In this document: positions 1 through 7,039 of the stretch, in pieces
Position numbering within the stretch: position 1 is the first letter of the stretch
Layout of the letters: every line of letters begins with the position of its first letter
Assembly (NCBI GenBank): GCA_013203015.1
Contig: JABMPO010000044.1
Coordinates: 1-17,712 of the forward strand
Source of the DNA: Fidelibacterota bacterium
Lineage (GTDB): Bacteria > Fidelibacterota > Marinisomatia > Marinisomatales > TCS56
Direction of reading: 5' to 3'
Length of the DNA: 17,712 nt
Translations under genes and position numbers: made by a program
Notes under the pieces: model-generated
Told to the model about the DNA's origin: nothing
Database searches by the model: none
The model's input: the letters and a program-made list of their open reading frames with translations, nothing else

Positions 1-1
1 C

Positions 2-505
2 TATTTTTACCGCGACTATGATCAAAAATCAGCCGACCTTCTACAGGAATTAGACGCGGACTACTCTAAAATCCGAGAGGCCATCAAGATAAAACATCCT
101 GAGCGGGATTTCCAATACATGCTTGATTACCTGAGTCTTGAGCGACTATCAAACCGATCGGAAAACACCGACATTCGCGAATCATTCACGACATCACTGA
201 CGTTGGGAGCCATCAAACCACCCACCATTCAATTGGAAAGTGGCGAATGGATCATAGACAAGGATCATCGCTTCTTCACAGACGACATTCATTATGGTCT
301 GTGCATTGCAAAGTGGATTGCTGACCAACTATTTCTGTACGTTCCCACCATTGACAGTATCATCGACTGGGCCCAGCAATTGCGCAATGAGAAAATCATC
401 GAGGGAAATAAATTGTTATTGGGCAGCGAAAGCCTGACAACGGAATTCATGTCCGGCATTCCCCCGGTGTATGGACTCAACAGCATCGATGACATACTGG
501 ACTAA
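2..505 (+). CDS. Opine dehydrogenase family protein, C-terminal fragment
   Basis: The reading frame is open from base 2 to the TAA-type stop at 505, so the gene begins outside the window and about 167 C-terminal residues are seen. The fragment matches the helical C-terminal domain of NAD/NADP octopine/nopaline dehydrogenases (PF02317). It begins with a YFYRDY segment followed by an LDADYSKIREA helix. Near the end is HRFFTDDIHYGL, the family's R-(Y/F)-x-(T)-(E/D)-D-x-x-(Y)-G-L motif, followed by the VPTIDSIIDWA helix. Such enzymes reductively condense an amino acid with a 2-oxo acid, or act on related substrates; the substrate cannot be read from this half. The NAD-binding Rossmann domain is upstream of the window. 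An internal ATG at 119 is not the true start. The stop lies 59 bases before an attC-like inverted repeat, so the gene either borders the cassette cluster or is itself its first cassette. Confidence 0.8.
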   Translation, partial: YFYRDYDQKSADLLQELDADYSKIREAIKIKHPERDFQYMLDYLSLERLSNRSENTDIRESFTTSLTLGAIKPPTIQLESGEWIIDKDHRFFTDDIHYGLCIAKWIADQLFLYVPTIDSIIDWAQQLRNEKIIEGNKLLLGSESLTTEFMSGIPPVYGLNSIDDILD

Positions 506-563
506 CTTTTGTTTTTATGAATATAGATTGCAAAACCGATAAAGTTCTTAAGGGCGGCCAGTT

Positions 564-696
564 TATAACACATGCTAAATGTAATTGGGCGTATATGGTG
601 GTTTTGAGAATAATTTACTATTATTTAAACTTTAGAAATAATTGCGAGGTGTGGTGCATTAAATTTGCCCAACTACACTTAGCATAACCGTTGTAC
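564..696 (+). other. Candidate integron attC-like recombination site 1
   Basis: A 19-base imperfect inverted repeat has arms at 572-590 and 667-685 that match at 17 of 19 positions. Outside it lie short outer boxes, TATAAC at 564-569 and GTTGTA at 690-695, which pair at 5 of 6 positions. Between outer and inner boxes there are unpaired spacers, AC on the left and AACC on the right. This order (outer R box, unpaired spacer, inner L box, long central part) and the total length of about 133 bases fit the known architecture of attC sites, whose folded single strand is the recombination substrate. The AAC and GTT ends fit the minimal core, but GTTGTAC departs from the consensus GTTRRRY at one position. 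Alternatives are a MITE or another interspersed palindromic element. No covariance-model search was possible. Confidence 0.45.
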
Positions 697-784
697 AACA
701 TTTTAAAAATGACACAGAAATTGGAATGTAACTAATAAAGTTTCCAATCGTCTTATCAGGGAAATAACATCTAAATATATATAT

Positions 785-2068
785 ATGAAGCGAACATTAA
801 AATATATTGGAATTACACTTGCTGCATTAATTCTATGGACGGTTATTGTCATATCAGGCACAATGCGTGGATGGTGGCATAAGCCTATCACAATTCAAAA
901 TAGTTCTGAAGCATATATAGATGCTGTTAAAGAAAAACTCAACGAACAATTCGTAGGTAATTTTGCTTTAGCCATGATTAAGAATGGAATAGTTGAAGTT
1001 GAAGAATTTCATACAGCAGGAAAACCAGTTGATAGAAATACTGTTTTTCAAATAGCGTCATTGAGTAAGTGGATTTCTGCTTTCGGAGTAATGAAATTGG
1101 TAGAAGAAGGCAAACTCGATTTGGATGCTCCAGTTAGTAAATATTTAACTCGTTGGCAATTACCTGAGAACGAATTCAATAACGATGGAGTAACAGTCCG
1201 AAGACTTTTAAGCCATACTGCTGGGCTTACTGATGGACTTGGCTATTCGGGTTTTGAACCAGGAGTTCTAATACAACCCATAGAAGAATCATTAACAAAA
1301 GCAGCAGATGCTGATGAAGGTATAAGTGGAACAGTACAGGTTGGTATTGAACCTGGTAGCGAGTTTAAATATTCAGGTGGCGGGTATACACTTCTCCAAC
1401 TATTGGTGGAAGAAGTAAGTGGACAATCATTCGCCTCTTTTATGAAAGAAAGCATATTTAAACCTTTAAATATGACACATTCATCATATACCTGGGAGGA
1501 CTTTTCTGATTTCAAATTAGCAGAATTTTATAATAGTGATGGAACGAGAGCCACACATTATAGTTACACCTCACTTGCCGCAACAGCGCTATATACTTCT
1601 CTATCCGATTTAGAAATATTCTTTCAGGTATTTCTAAGGGGGAGCAATAATGAACCAATTGGGAGAAATGTATTGAAGCCGGAAACTCTTAGAATGATGA
1701 GGGAGCCACATGGTAGAACAATGGGTATGGATATTTGGGGGTTGGGCACTATTCTTTATACTACCACCGAAAATGGTGATTTCATAATAGGTCATGATGG
1801 AAAAAGCACTCCTCCAATAAATACAGCCGTTAGATTAAATCCACAAACTGGTAACGGAATAATTATTCTGGAAACGGGGAATTCTATTTTAGCAACGAAA
1901 TTGGCAAGCGAATGGGTGTTCTGGAAAACAAGAAAAGTTGATCTTACACTATTTACAATGCTAAAAAATAATATGGTTTCTATAATAGGAAAAGGTTGGC
2001 TTGCAATAATTATACTCACAATAGTAATTAGTATTGTGGGGTATAGAAAAAGGAAAGCAAAAAAGTAG
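785..2068 (+). CDS. Membrane-anchored beta-lactamase-fold serine hydrolase
   Basis: The 427-residue product belongs to the beta-lactamase/class C penicillin-binding-like family (PF00144), which includes esterases, D-aminopeptidases and DD-peptidases. The nucleophile motif SxxK is Ser92-Leu-Ser-Lys95. The conserved LLSHTAGL block is at about 141-148. The second motif, usually Y-x-N, is Tyr196-Ser-Gly in FKYSGGGY. The third motif is His337-Asp-Gly in IIGHDGK. A hydrophobic segment at about residues 8-25 acts as signal anchor, and a second at about 404-421 is followed by RKRKAKK. The catalytic domain therefore probably lies outside the cytoplasmic membrane between two anchors. The start ATG at 785 follows a run of TA repeats with no clear ribosome binding site. 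The gene is AT-rich and sits between attC-like sites 1 and 2. The substrate is unknown; antibiotic hydrolysis cannot be inferred from these motifs. Confidence 0.85.
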   Translation: MKRTLKYIGITLAALILWTVIVISGTMRGWWHKPITIQNSSEAYIDAVKEKLNEQFVGNFALAMIKNGIVEVEEFHTAGKPVDRNTVFQIASLSKWISAFGVMKLVEEGKLDLDAPVSKYLTRWQLPENEFNNDGVTVRRLLSHTAGLTDGLGYSGFEPGVLIQPIEESLTKAADADEGISGTVQVGIEPGSEFKYSGGGYTLLQLLVEEVSGQSFASFMKESIFKPLNMTHSSYTWEDFSDFKLAEFYNSDGTRATHYSYTSLAATALYTSLSDLEIFFQVFLRGSNNEPIGRNVLKPETLRMMREPHGRTMGMDIWGLGTILYTTTENGDFIIGHDGKSTPPINTAVRLNPQTGNGIIILETGNSILATKLASEWVFWKTRKVDLTLFTMLKNNMVSIIGKGWLAIIILTIVISIVGYRKRKAKK

Positions 2069-2106
2069 AAAATATGCGAATTACATTTAAGTTTTCGAAA
2101 ACGTTA

Positions 2107-2235
2107 TACAACAACAGCTATACGTAATGCGGGTTTCAAGGGTAATTAGAACAATTATGCAAATAAGAAATAGTAGTAGAGATTTTAAAAGTAAGTGCAA
2201 TAAAATCCTGCACTGCGCATGGCTAACCGTTATGC
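2107..2235 (+). other. Candidate integron attC-like recombination site 2
   Basis: An imperfect inverted repeat has arms at 2116-2133 and 2207-2224 with 13 of 18 positions matching. All five differences are transitions, three of which would leave G-T pairs in a folded strand. Outer boxes are TACAAC at 2107-2112 and GTTATG at 2229-2234 (4 of 6 pair), separated from the inner arms by unpaired AAC and AACC spacers. The end TAACCGTT (2224-2231) is identical to that of site 1, and the right-hand AACC spacer is the same, although the inner arms differ. Shared ends with divergent middles of conserved foldability are expected for attC sites and less so for a simple dispersed repeat. The site starts 39 bases after the serine hydrolase stop codon. 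Confidence 0.45.
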
Positions 2236-2280
2236 GCCATCAATGTGAACAAAACTTAAATTAATTTAAAGAAAACAGAT

Positions 2281-3756
2281 ATGTCATTCACAAAATTCAC
2301 AGTTTACTTTTTACTAATAGTAAATACTCATCTGTTTTGCATGCCAAAGTTGGAAGAAGATAAATATAATGTAGGGTTTAGATACTATAAAGAGTATGAC
2401 ACTACACGATTTTATACTTATAATCGAGATACAATTTTTCGGCCAATGCTAATAACCTTTTGGTATCCTTCAAAAGAGGAATCTGAAAAAGATAAAATGA
2501 AATATAAGCAGTACATTGATTTAATTTCTATTAGGGAAGATTTTTCGAAAACTAAGGATATTATAGACCGGGATAGTTACAATTTCTTAAATGCGTATGC
2601 TCAATTTGCCAAAAAGACGTATGAGATTGGCTTAAATATTAATACTCAACAAATTCTTGAGTCTCCCGTAAAAGCATCATTAAACCTTCCTATTGAAAAA
2701 GGTGAATTTCCTTTAATCATTTATGCCCCATCAAACAGTAAATCACCGCTTCAAAATCATATTATTTGTGAATATTTAGCGAGTCATGGATTTTATGTTA
2801 TTTCAGTTTCTTCAGCCGGGCCAAATTCAATCGAGCGTAAAGATTTAGAAAAAAGCATATTAGCACAAGTTGAGGATATGGAATTTATTCTTGACTACAT
2901 TGAAAAGAGTCTCAAAATTAATTATACTAATGTGGGTTTATTAGGTTTTAGCAGTGGTGGATTGGCAACATCTATCTTTCAAATGAGACATTCTAATACA
3001 AAGGCAATTTTTAGCATGGACGGCAGTCAGGAATACTCATCATATATCTCTCTATCTAAATTAGAAGATTATGATATAGGCAAAACTGAAATTCCATATT
3101 TTTTAGTGGGCAATTATAATATCAAATCCACATATCCTTATTTTAATTCAATAAAATCAAAAAATAGGTTCTTTTTTCGAATGGCATATCTAACCCATTT
3201 TGGTTTTGTATCATTTTGGACATATTTTGATAATTGTAACCCTGATACCATAAAACATAATTATTCTATCAGTTATCAATTTATATGTGAGAGTGCTTTA
3301 ACTTTTTTTGATGCAACTTTAAACGAGAATAAAAAATCGAATAACGATCTATTAAGTTTGAGTTCACAGAAAAATAATTATGCTAAACATGATAGATTAG
3401 ATTATTCACAACCAACGAAATTGTTAAATATATTTTTACAGGAAAATATTGATTCAGCAATCTCAACATACAAAAAACATAAGGCAATAAATTTCAACAA
3501 ATATGATTATAATGAAGAGGAAGTCAGCGTTTTAGGTAAAATGTTATTAGATTATGATTTAGATGCATCGGTAAAATTATTTTTATTTAATCAGGAAGAG
3601 TACCCTGGTTCGTGGCATGCTTATTTTGATTTGGCGTATTCGTATAAATTGAAAGGGGAAATAGATTTAGCTAAAAATGCTTTGTTAAAAGCACAGGAAA
3701 AAGAACCTGATAATAAAGATGTAAAAGAATTACTAAAAGATTTAGAAAAAGAATAA
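2281..3756 (+). CDS. Exported alpha/beta-hydrolase with C-terminal TPR
   Basis: The 491-residue product has an N-terminal hydrophobic segment (about 5-19) ending in LFC. Export is therefore likely, but the lipobox is not canonical, so lipidation at Cys20 is uncertain. Residues of about 140-315 show an alpha/beta-hydrolase core of the dienelactone hydrolase/PAF-acetylhydrolase kind. FPLIIYAPS comes before a helix and the FYVISVSS strand. The nucleophile elbow GFSSGG has Ser224 as likely nucleophile, and His306 in LTHFGF is a candidate catalytic histidine. The acid residue is not clear. A linker of some 120 residues leads to a tetratricopeptide unit at about 443-477 (SWHAYFDLAYSYKLKGEIDLAKNAL, split here only for naming, key residues W445, Y448, L451, Y453, G459, A464). 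The gene is strongly AT-rich, has no clear Shine-Dalgarno sequence (an A-rich leader precedes ATG 2281) and would be the second cassette of the cluster. Substrate unknown. Confidence 0.75.
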   Translation: MSFTKFTVYFLLIVNTHLFCMPKLEEDKYNVGFRYYKEYDTTRFYTYNRDTIFRPMLITFWYPSKEESEKDKMKYKQYIDLISIREDFSKTKDIIDRDSYNFLNAYAQFAKKTYEIGLNINTQQILESPVKASLNLPIEKGEFPLIIYAPSNSKSPLQNHIICEYLASHGFYVISVSSAGPNSIERKDLEKSILAQVEDMEFILDYIEKSLKINYTNVGLLGFSSGGLATSIFQMRHSNTKAIFSMDGSQEYSSYISLSKLEDYDIGKTEIPYFLVGNYNIKSTYPYFNSIKSKNRFFFRMAYLTHFGFVSFWTYFDNCNPDTIKHNYSISYQFICESALTFFDATLNENKKSNNDLLSLSSQKNNYAKHDRLDYSQPTKLLNIFLQENIDSAISTYKKHKAINFNKYDYNEEEVSVLGKMLLDYDLDASVKLFLFNQEEYPGSWHAYFDLAYSYKLKGEIDLAKNALLKAQEKEPDNKDVKELLKDLEKE

Positions 3757-3770
3757 TAATTAAAAGCGTA

Positions 3771-3849
3771 TATCAAACAATATAGCGAAAAGCAATGAAG
3801 CACTTAATTGGGTAGCCTTAGCCCGTTTGGACCTCGTCTCGGTTTGATA
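3771..3849 (+). repeat. Inverted repeat, possible degenerate third attC-like site
   Basis: TATCAAAC at 3771-3778 has a perfect 8-base inverted partner GTTTGATA at 3842-3849. A shorter alternative partner, GTTTGG at 3825-3830, is preceded by TTAGCCC, which resembles the TAACC before the cores of sites 1 and 2. Inside, CAATGAAG (3793-3800) faces CTTAATTG (3803-3810), pairing at 7 of 8 positions but with almost no loop. The element begins 15 bases after the alpha/beta-hydrolase stop, where a cassette's attC would be expected. It may equally be a transcription terminator remnant or chance. Weak support. Confidence 0.25.
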
Positions 3850-3850
3850 C

Positions 3851-4186
3851 AAAATCGCCAGCAATCAGCTTCATGCCATAGTGCAAAACGTTATTGCTAT
3901 TCTCGCGTCCATACAGCGGTTTCGTATTCAAGCGAATGATTGCTGTCATAAAATTCTGATACCATTTTTCTGGCGGAATGACTGTTGATAATATTGATCT
4001 TTCAAGCAGATTGGAGCTAGCTGGAACCATGGCATCCTTATTAATACTGATGATATTGTATAATAACTTGTAACTGATTATATTGTATTTAGAAATGGGG
4101 GGAATATCAATAATATGAGTCCGGAAAAAATCTTTATAAACAATAGGTGAATCTACTCGGGCGCAGGTTATAAAAGAGAGCTGATT
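3851..4186. other. Gene-poor stretch between cassette cluster and HEAT gene
   Basis: No convincing gene on the + strand. The - strand is open from 4204 to 3818 (128 codons, ATG start), but it begins inside the HEAT-repeat gene and has no ribosome binding site. Its translation resembles no family I recognise. The C-terminal half, with the segments PPEKWYQNFM and VLHYGMKLIAGDF, is protein-like enough that a remnant of a lost gene is possible. The last 12 bases before 4187 hold the ribosome binding site GAGAG of the HEAT gene. I see no strong promoter or hairpin. Confidence 0.4.
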
Positions 4187-4969
4187 ATGCAAAAGGATTC
4201 TCATGGTACAATTAAGAAACTCTTGGCGAGCGAAAAGTTGGAAGACTTACGTCAGGGGTTGGAGCTTGTGAGAAATGAAGTTATCAGAATTGGTTCCAGT
4301 GAAGCTCGACCGCTGTTTGAAATTGTTACGACAATCTTTTACATTGATCCCTTAGATCGACCTGATCTGGCGCCTATTCTGGATGAAGCCATTAGTCTGA
4401 TTGTTGGTTTCGGCGAGTGGGTCATTCCGGTCCTGGTAGATAATCTGGATGTGGGAGATATCAAGGCACAGTTCGCCATAGCCCATACCCTGGGTCGTAT
4501 CGGTTCAGATGCCATTAACCCACTTATGACCGAATATAAAATGTCGACTGATCCCACATATCGCTCTTTCATCCTGTACGCACTGGGAAAGATAAAATCG
4601 CCAAAGATCGTCCTGGCCACCCAGTTGGTTCTTGAAGCTGCACAATCAGATGACCTTGAACTACGCGATACGGCAGTGCGGGCAATTGGAAAATTCGCTG
4701 AATCCATCCCAGCATCAAATCTTTCGGAGAAACAACATCAGGAATTCATTGAACAATTACATGCCAACCTGGCCGATACAAACCCCGGGGTTCGTGCCAA
4801 GGCAGTGCGCAGTTTAGGCAAACTGACCAAATATGGTCATCTCACAGAGCTGGAACGTGAAAAACTTAAGAAGTTATGTCATCTGATTTTGGGCACGGAC
4901 GAGAATTTTGAATGGGATCGGGCTTATATTGTCCGCAAAGAAGCTGAAGAAGCACTCCTTTATTTTTAA
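4187..4969 (+). CDS. HEAT-repeat domain protein
   Basis: The 260-residue, soluble protein consists mostly of tandem helical pairs typical of HEAT/PBS-lyase-like repeats. Recognisable units are IKAQFAIAHTLGRIGSDAI (about 100-118), YRSFILYALGKIKSPK (about 129-144), LRDTAVRAIGKF (about 158-169) and VRAKAVRSLGKL (about 205-216). Each has the A-(L/I)-G-(R/K) turn between helices. Such repeats form a curved scaffold for protein binding; no catalytic motif is seen and no partner can be named. The start at 4187 follows a good ribosome binding site (GAGAG at about 4175-4180). There is no signal peptide, so a cytoplasmic location is likely. Base composition resembles the rest of the chromosome rather than the AT-rich genes on either side, so it probably marks the return to backbone DNA. 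Confidence 0.8.
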   Translation: MQKDSHGTIKKLLASEKLEDLRQGLELVRNEVIRIGSSEARPLFEIVTTIFYIDPLDRPDLAPILDEAISLIVGFGEWVIPVLVDNLDVGDIKAQFAIAHTLGRIGSDAINPLMTEYKMSTDPTYRSFILYALGKIKSPKIVLATQLVLEAAQSDDLELRDTAVRAIGKFAESIPASNLSEKQHQEFIEQLHANLADTNPGVRAKAVRSLGKLTKYGHLTELEREKLKKLCHLILGTDENFEWDRAYIVRKEAEEALLYF

Positions 4970-5141
4970 GCGGTTTTTGGTGGAAGTAATATTGGAAACA
5001 TTGATGAAGCAGAAATTTTCATTTGTAGGGCGTCTTGACTGACAAATGCAGCTGACAACCCAATACCAGATAATAAATATTACACCGAACCGCAGCTCAT
5101 TCGCAGCCTGGTTCATTACCTCATTATTTAAATAATATTTT

Positions 5142-5699
5142 ATGAACCTTTTATTAAGTATTTCAATTTTTTGGGTATTATCCGAAATTATTCTCGCAAA
5201 ATTGATGCGAGCAAAAGATGCTGAAGATAATTATGATAAATCCTCACTCAAAATTTTGTGGATTACCATTTGCTTTTCAACAACCATAGGTATTCTGATT
5301 AGCAATTCGAATTTTGTGTTAACTCAAAAGTATACCACCTTCGTTTACAATAGTGGTATTTCCCTAATCTGTATTGGTTTAATTATCAGATGGATTGCAA
5401 TATTGAAATTGAAAAAATCATTTACAGTGAATTTATCTGTTTCTGAAAATCAAATAATTGTACAAACCGGTATATATAAAAAAATTCGACATCCATCATA
5501 TTTAGGCAGTTTATTGTCATTTTTTGGTTTTGGACTTGTATTCAACAATTGGTTTACTCTAACAATTATATTCATCCCAATATTATTCTCTTTTATTTAT
5601 CGAATTCGTATTGAAGAAAAATTATTGAGTCAAATATTTGGCATTCAATATACAAATTACATTGAGAATTCGTGGAAGTTGGTCCCAAGAGTTTTTTAG
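5142..5699 (+). CDS. ICMT/PEMT-like membrane methyltransferase family protein
   Basis: The 185-residue integral membrane protein has about four hydrophobic segments (roughly 3-18, 38-54, 70-87, 125-153). The C-terminal part carries the isoprenylcysteine carboxyl methyltransferase/phospholipid methyltransferase signature (PF04140/PF04191). This includes TGIYKKIRHPSYLG with Arg116-His117-Pro118, then two adjacent glutamates (158-159) in RIEEKLL, and Tyr170 and Tyr173 in YTNYIENSW. In this family the RHP and EE residues bind S-adenosylmethionine and the substrate head group. Bacterial members methylate diverse, mostly unknown, lipidic or isoprenoid substrates. The gene is strongly AT-rich and its ATG at 5142 follows TTTAAATAATATTTT with no Shine-Dalgarno sequence. 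In both respects it resembles the cassette genes rather than the flanking HEAT and tatD-type genes, suggesting transfer. No attC-like repeat was found beside it. Confidence 0.85.
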   Translation: MNLLLSISIFWVLSEIILAKLMRAKDAEDNYDKSSLKILWITICFSTTIGILISNSNFVLTQKYTTFVYNSGISLICIGLIIRWIAILKLKKSFTVNLSVSENQIIVQTGIYKKIRHPSYLGSLLSFFGFGLVFNNWFTLTIIFIPILFSFIYRIRIEEKLLSQIFGIQYTNYIENSWKLVPRVF

Positions 5700-5785
5700 G
5701 GACACCTAATGCAATAAGAGATTGTAACTGACAGGATGTTAGCTTGCCCACCCAGCGGCAGACTGGCATAAACGTCATCCCAACT

Positions 5786-6541
5786 CTACACTCCAAACAA
5801 CACTTCCGTATTTCGCCGGGTGATTGCCGCCATTTCTTCAAAATCCAGGCCCTTGATGGCCGCCAGTTTCAGGGCCACGAAACGGGTACGGCCCGGTTCA
5901 TTAAGTTTACCGCGGAAAGGCACCGGACTTAGAAAAGGGGAATCGGTTTCTACCAGTAGACGATTGAGCGGAATTTCCTGGGCTACGATGGGCAGATCAC
6001 TGTTTTTATAGGTCAGGTTGCCGGCAAATGAAATATAGAAACCCAGATCCATAAACTGCTCGGCCTGGGCGATCCCACCGGAAAAACAGTGGGCCACCCC
6101 CTTTTTAATCCCGGATTTCTGTAAAATCGAAATCACATCGCTATCAGCAGCTCGGTTATGAATGATCACCGGTAAGTCCAGTTCCTGTGCCAACTCAAGC
6201 TGCTGACGGAAAATTTCCTGCTGGCGTCGGGGCGGACAGTAATCGCGGTAGTAATCCAGGCCAATCTCGCCGATGGCAACTACTTTTTCTTCACCAGCCA
6301 GCGACCGCAAGCAGTCTAAATAATCATCGGGCAAATCATTGGAATAATTGGGATGGATACCCACAGCCGCGAATACAGGTTCATGGTTTGCAGCAATCGC
6401 GGCACTCTTTTCACTGGTTTCCAGATTGATGCCGGGACAAATCACCCCGGTCACACCCTGGTTGGCAGCCCGCTCCAGTACGGCTGGCAGGTTGGCGTCC
6501 AGGTCTTTCAGGTACAGGTGGCAATGGGAGTCGATCAGCAT
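5786..6541 (-). CDS. TatD-family metal-dependent hydrolase (DNase)
   Basis: The 251-residue product is a full-length TatD/YcfH/YabD amidohydrolase-fold protein (PF01026). Metal-binding and catalytic residues are all present: His6 and His8 in IDSHCHL, Glu92 in AIGEIGLDYY, His128 in IIHNR, His151 in AHCFSGG and Asp200 in ETDSPFLSP. The family includes 3'-5' exonucleases acting on DNA or RNA, and D-aminoacyl or related hydrolase roles have been proposed; the precise role here is not resolved. The ATG at 6541 is chosen because family members begin within a few residues of the xIDSHCHL motif. An in-frame TTG eight codons upstream (6565) is possible but less likely. It is transcribed divergently from the DsrE-family gene across a 162-base gap. 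The closest paralogue names (tatD, ycfH, yabD) cannot be distinguished by eye. Confidence 0.93.
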   Translation of the reverse strand: MLIDSHCHLYLKDLDANLPAVLERAANQGVTGVICPGINLETSEKSAAIAANHEPVFAAVGIHPNYSNDLPDDYLDCLRSLAGEEKVVAIGEIGLDYYRDYCPPRRQQEIFRQQLELAQELDLPVIIHNRAADSDVISILQKSGIKKGVAHCFSGGIAQAEQFMDLGFYISFAGNLTYKNSDLPIVAQEIPLNRLLVETDSPFLSPVPFRGKLNEPGRTRFVALKLAAIKGLDFEEMAAITRRNTEVLFGV

Positions 6542-6703
6542 TTTCAGTCTTTTTTTACCGCCCAACTTACAATGATCAAAATGTATTTAGCTGTTAAATT
6601 CTCTCGCTGAATGGGAACCATCTACCCAGTAATTTATTGTATTGAAAGTGGGTAATGATTGAATCAATTCGACTAAACAATATGAATGAAACAGGATATT
6701 ATT

Positions 6704-7039
6704 ATGGAAGAATTATATATTTTATGGACTTCACCGGATCGCGCTACCGCAGAAGAAATGGTTTTTCCCTATGCCAGAAATTCACGCTTGCAAGGCTGGT
6801 GGGAGCAGGTAACTTTAATCATCTGGGGTGGTGCTGATAAACTGGTGGTCGAAAATCCCGAAATTCAACAGAAGCTGGCTGAACTCAAAGACCACGGCGT
6901 ACATTTGACTGCTTGCCAAGCCTGCGCAGAAAATCTGGGGGCCGTAGAAATATTGGAGCAAATTGGAGTCGAAATCAAATACTGGGGTACACCACTGACT
7001 GAAGTTTTAAAATCAGACCATACGCTGATTACAATTTAA
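6704..7039 (+). CDS. DsrE-family small protein
   Basis: The 111-residue product resembles the stand-alone DsrE/DsrF-like family (PF02635). It begins with the MEELYILWTS strand, followed by an amphipathic helix and VTLIIWGGADKL. The C-terminal half has HLTACQACAENLG, with a Cys71-x-x-Cys74 pair, and ends with GTPLTEVLKSD and a final strand. Members take part in sulfur relay or are uncharacterised proteins fused to or next to redox genes; a persulfide-carrying role of Cys71 is inference. The start at 6704 is preferred over an upstream in-frame ATG at 6686 because ACAGGA lies about seven bases before it. A weak promoter candidate is TTGAAT (6659-6664), 16 bases, TATGAA (6681-6686), which would give a short leader. 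Its 3' end overlaps the convergent Ntn hydrolase gene by 11 bases. Confidence 0.85.
   Translation: MEELYILWTSPDRATAEEMVFPYARNSRLQGWWEQVTLIIWGGADKLVVENPEIQQKLAELKDHGVHLTACQACAENLGAVEILEQIGVEIKYWGTPLTEVLKSDHTLITI

Larger units (their letters stand above)
690..3830 (+). mobile_element. Putative two-gene cassette cluster without integrase
   Basis: Two AT-rich genes, both on + strand, are each flanked by attC-like inverted repeats ending in the same octamer TAACCGTT (685-692 and 2224-2231). If recombination cuts within the GTT cores, cassette A runs from about 690 to 2229 and carries the serine hydrolase. Cassette B begins there, carries the alpha/beta-hydrolase, and ends near a degenerate third site at about 3771-3830. 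Stop codons lie 39 and 15 bases before the next site, as is typical of cassettes. Both genes lack a clear Shine-Dalgarno sequence, unlike the HEAT-repeat gene and the Ntn hydrolase gene nearby. No intI gene, attI or cassette promoter is in the window, so this would be classed as a cluster of attC sites lacking an integrase. The call rests on structure seen by eye and is inference. Confidence 0.4.

Noticed and set aside
506..784. Search for an integron integrase or attI next to the first attC-like site
   Set aside because: The interval has no open frame of useful length and the upstream gene is an opine-dehydrogenase-family protein, so no integrase is supported in the window.
5087..5114. GAACC/GGTTC inverted repeat before the ICMT-like gene, considered as an attC boundary
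   Set aside because: Only five paired bases, no AAC/GTT core and no unpaired-spacer layout like the two better sites.
6539..6565. TTG start eight codons upstream of the TatD-family ATG
   Set aside because: Family members begin close to the xIDSHCHL motif, and the extra residues are a lysine-rich run without conservation value.
6655..6670. Palindrome-like TGATTGAATCA upstream of the DsrE gene, reminiscent of an FNR/CRP-type site
   Set aside because: The half-site spacing is wrong for FNR (three instead of four bases) and it is a low-complexity AT-rich match.
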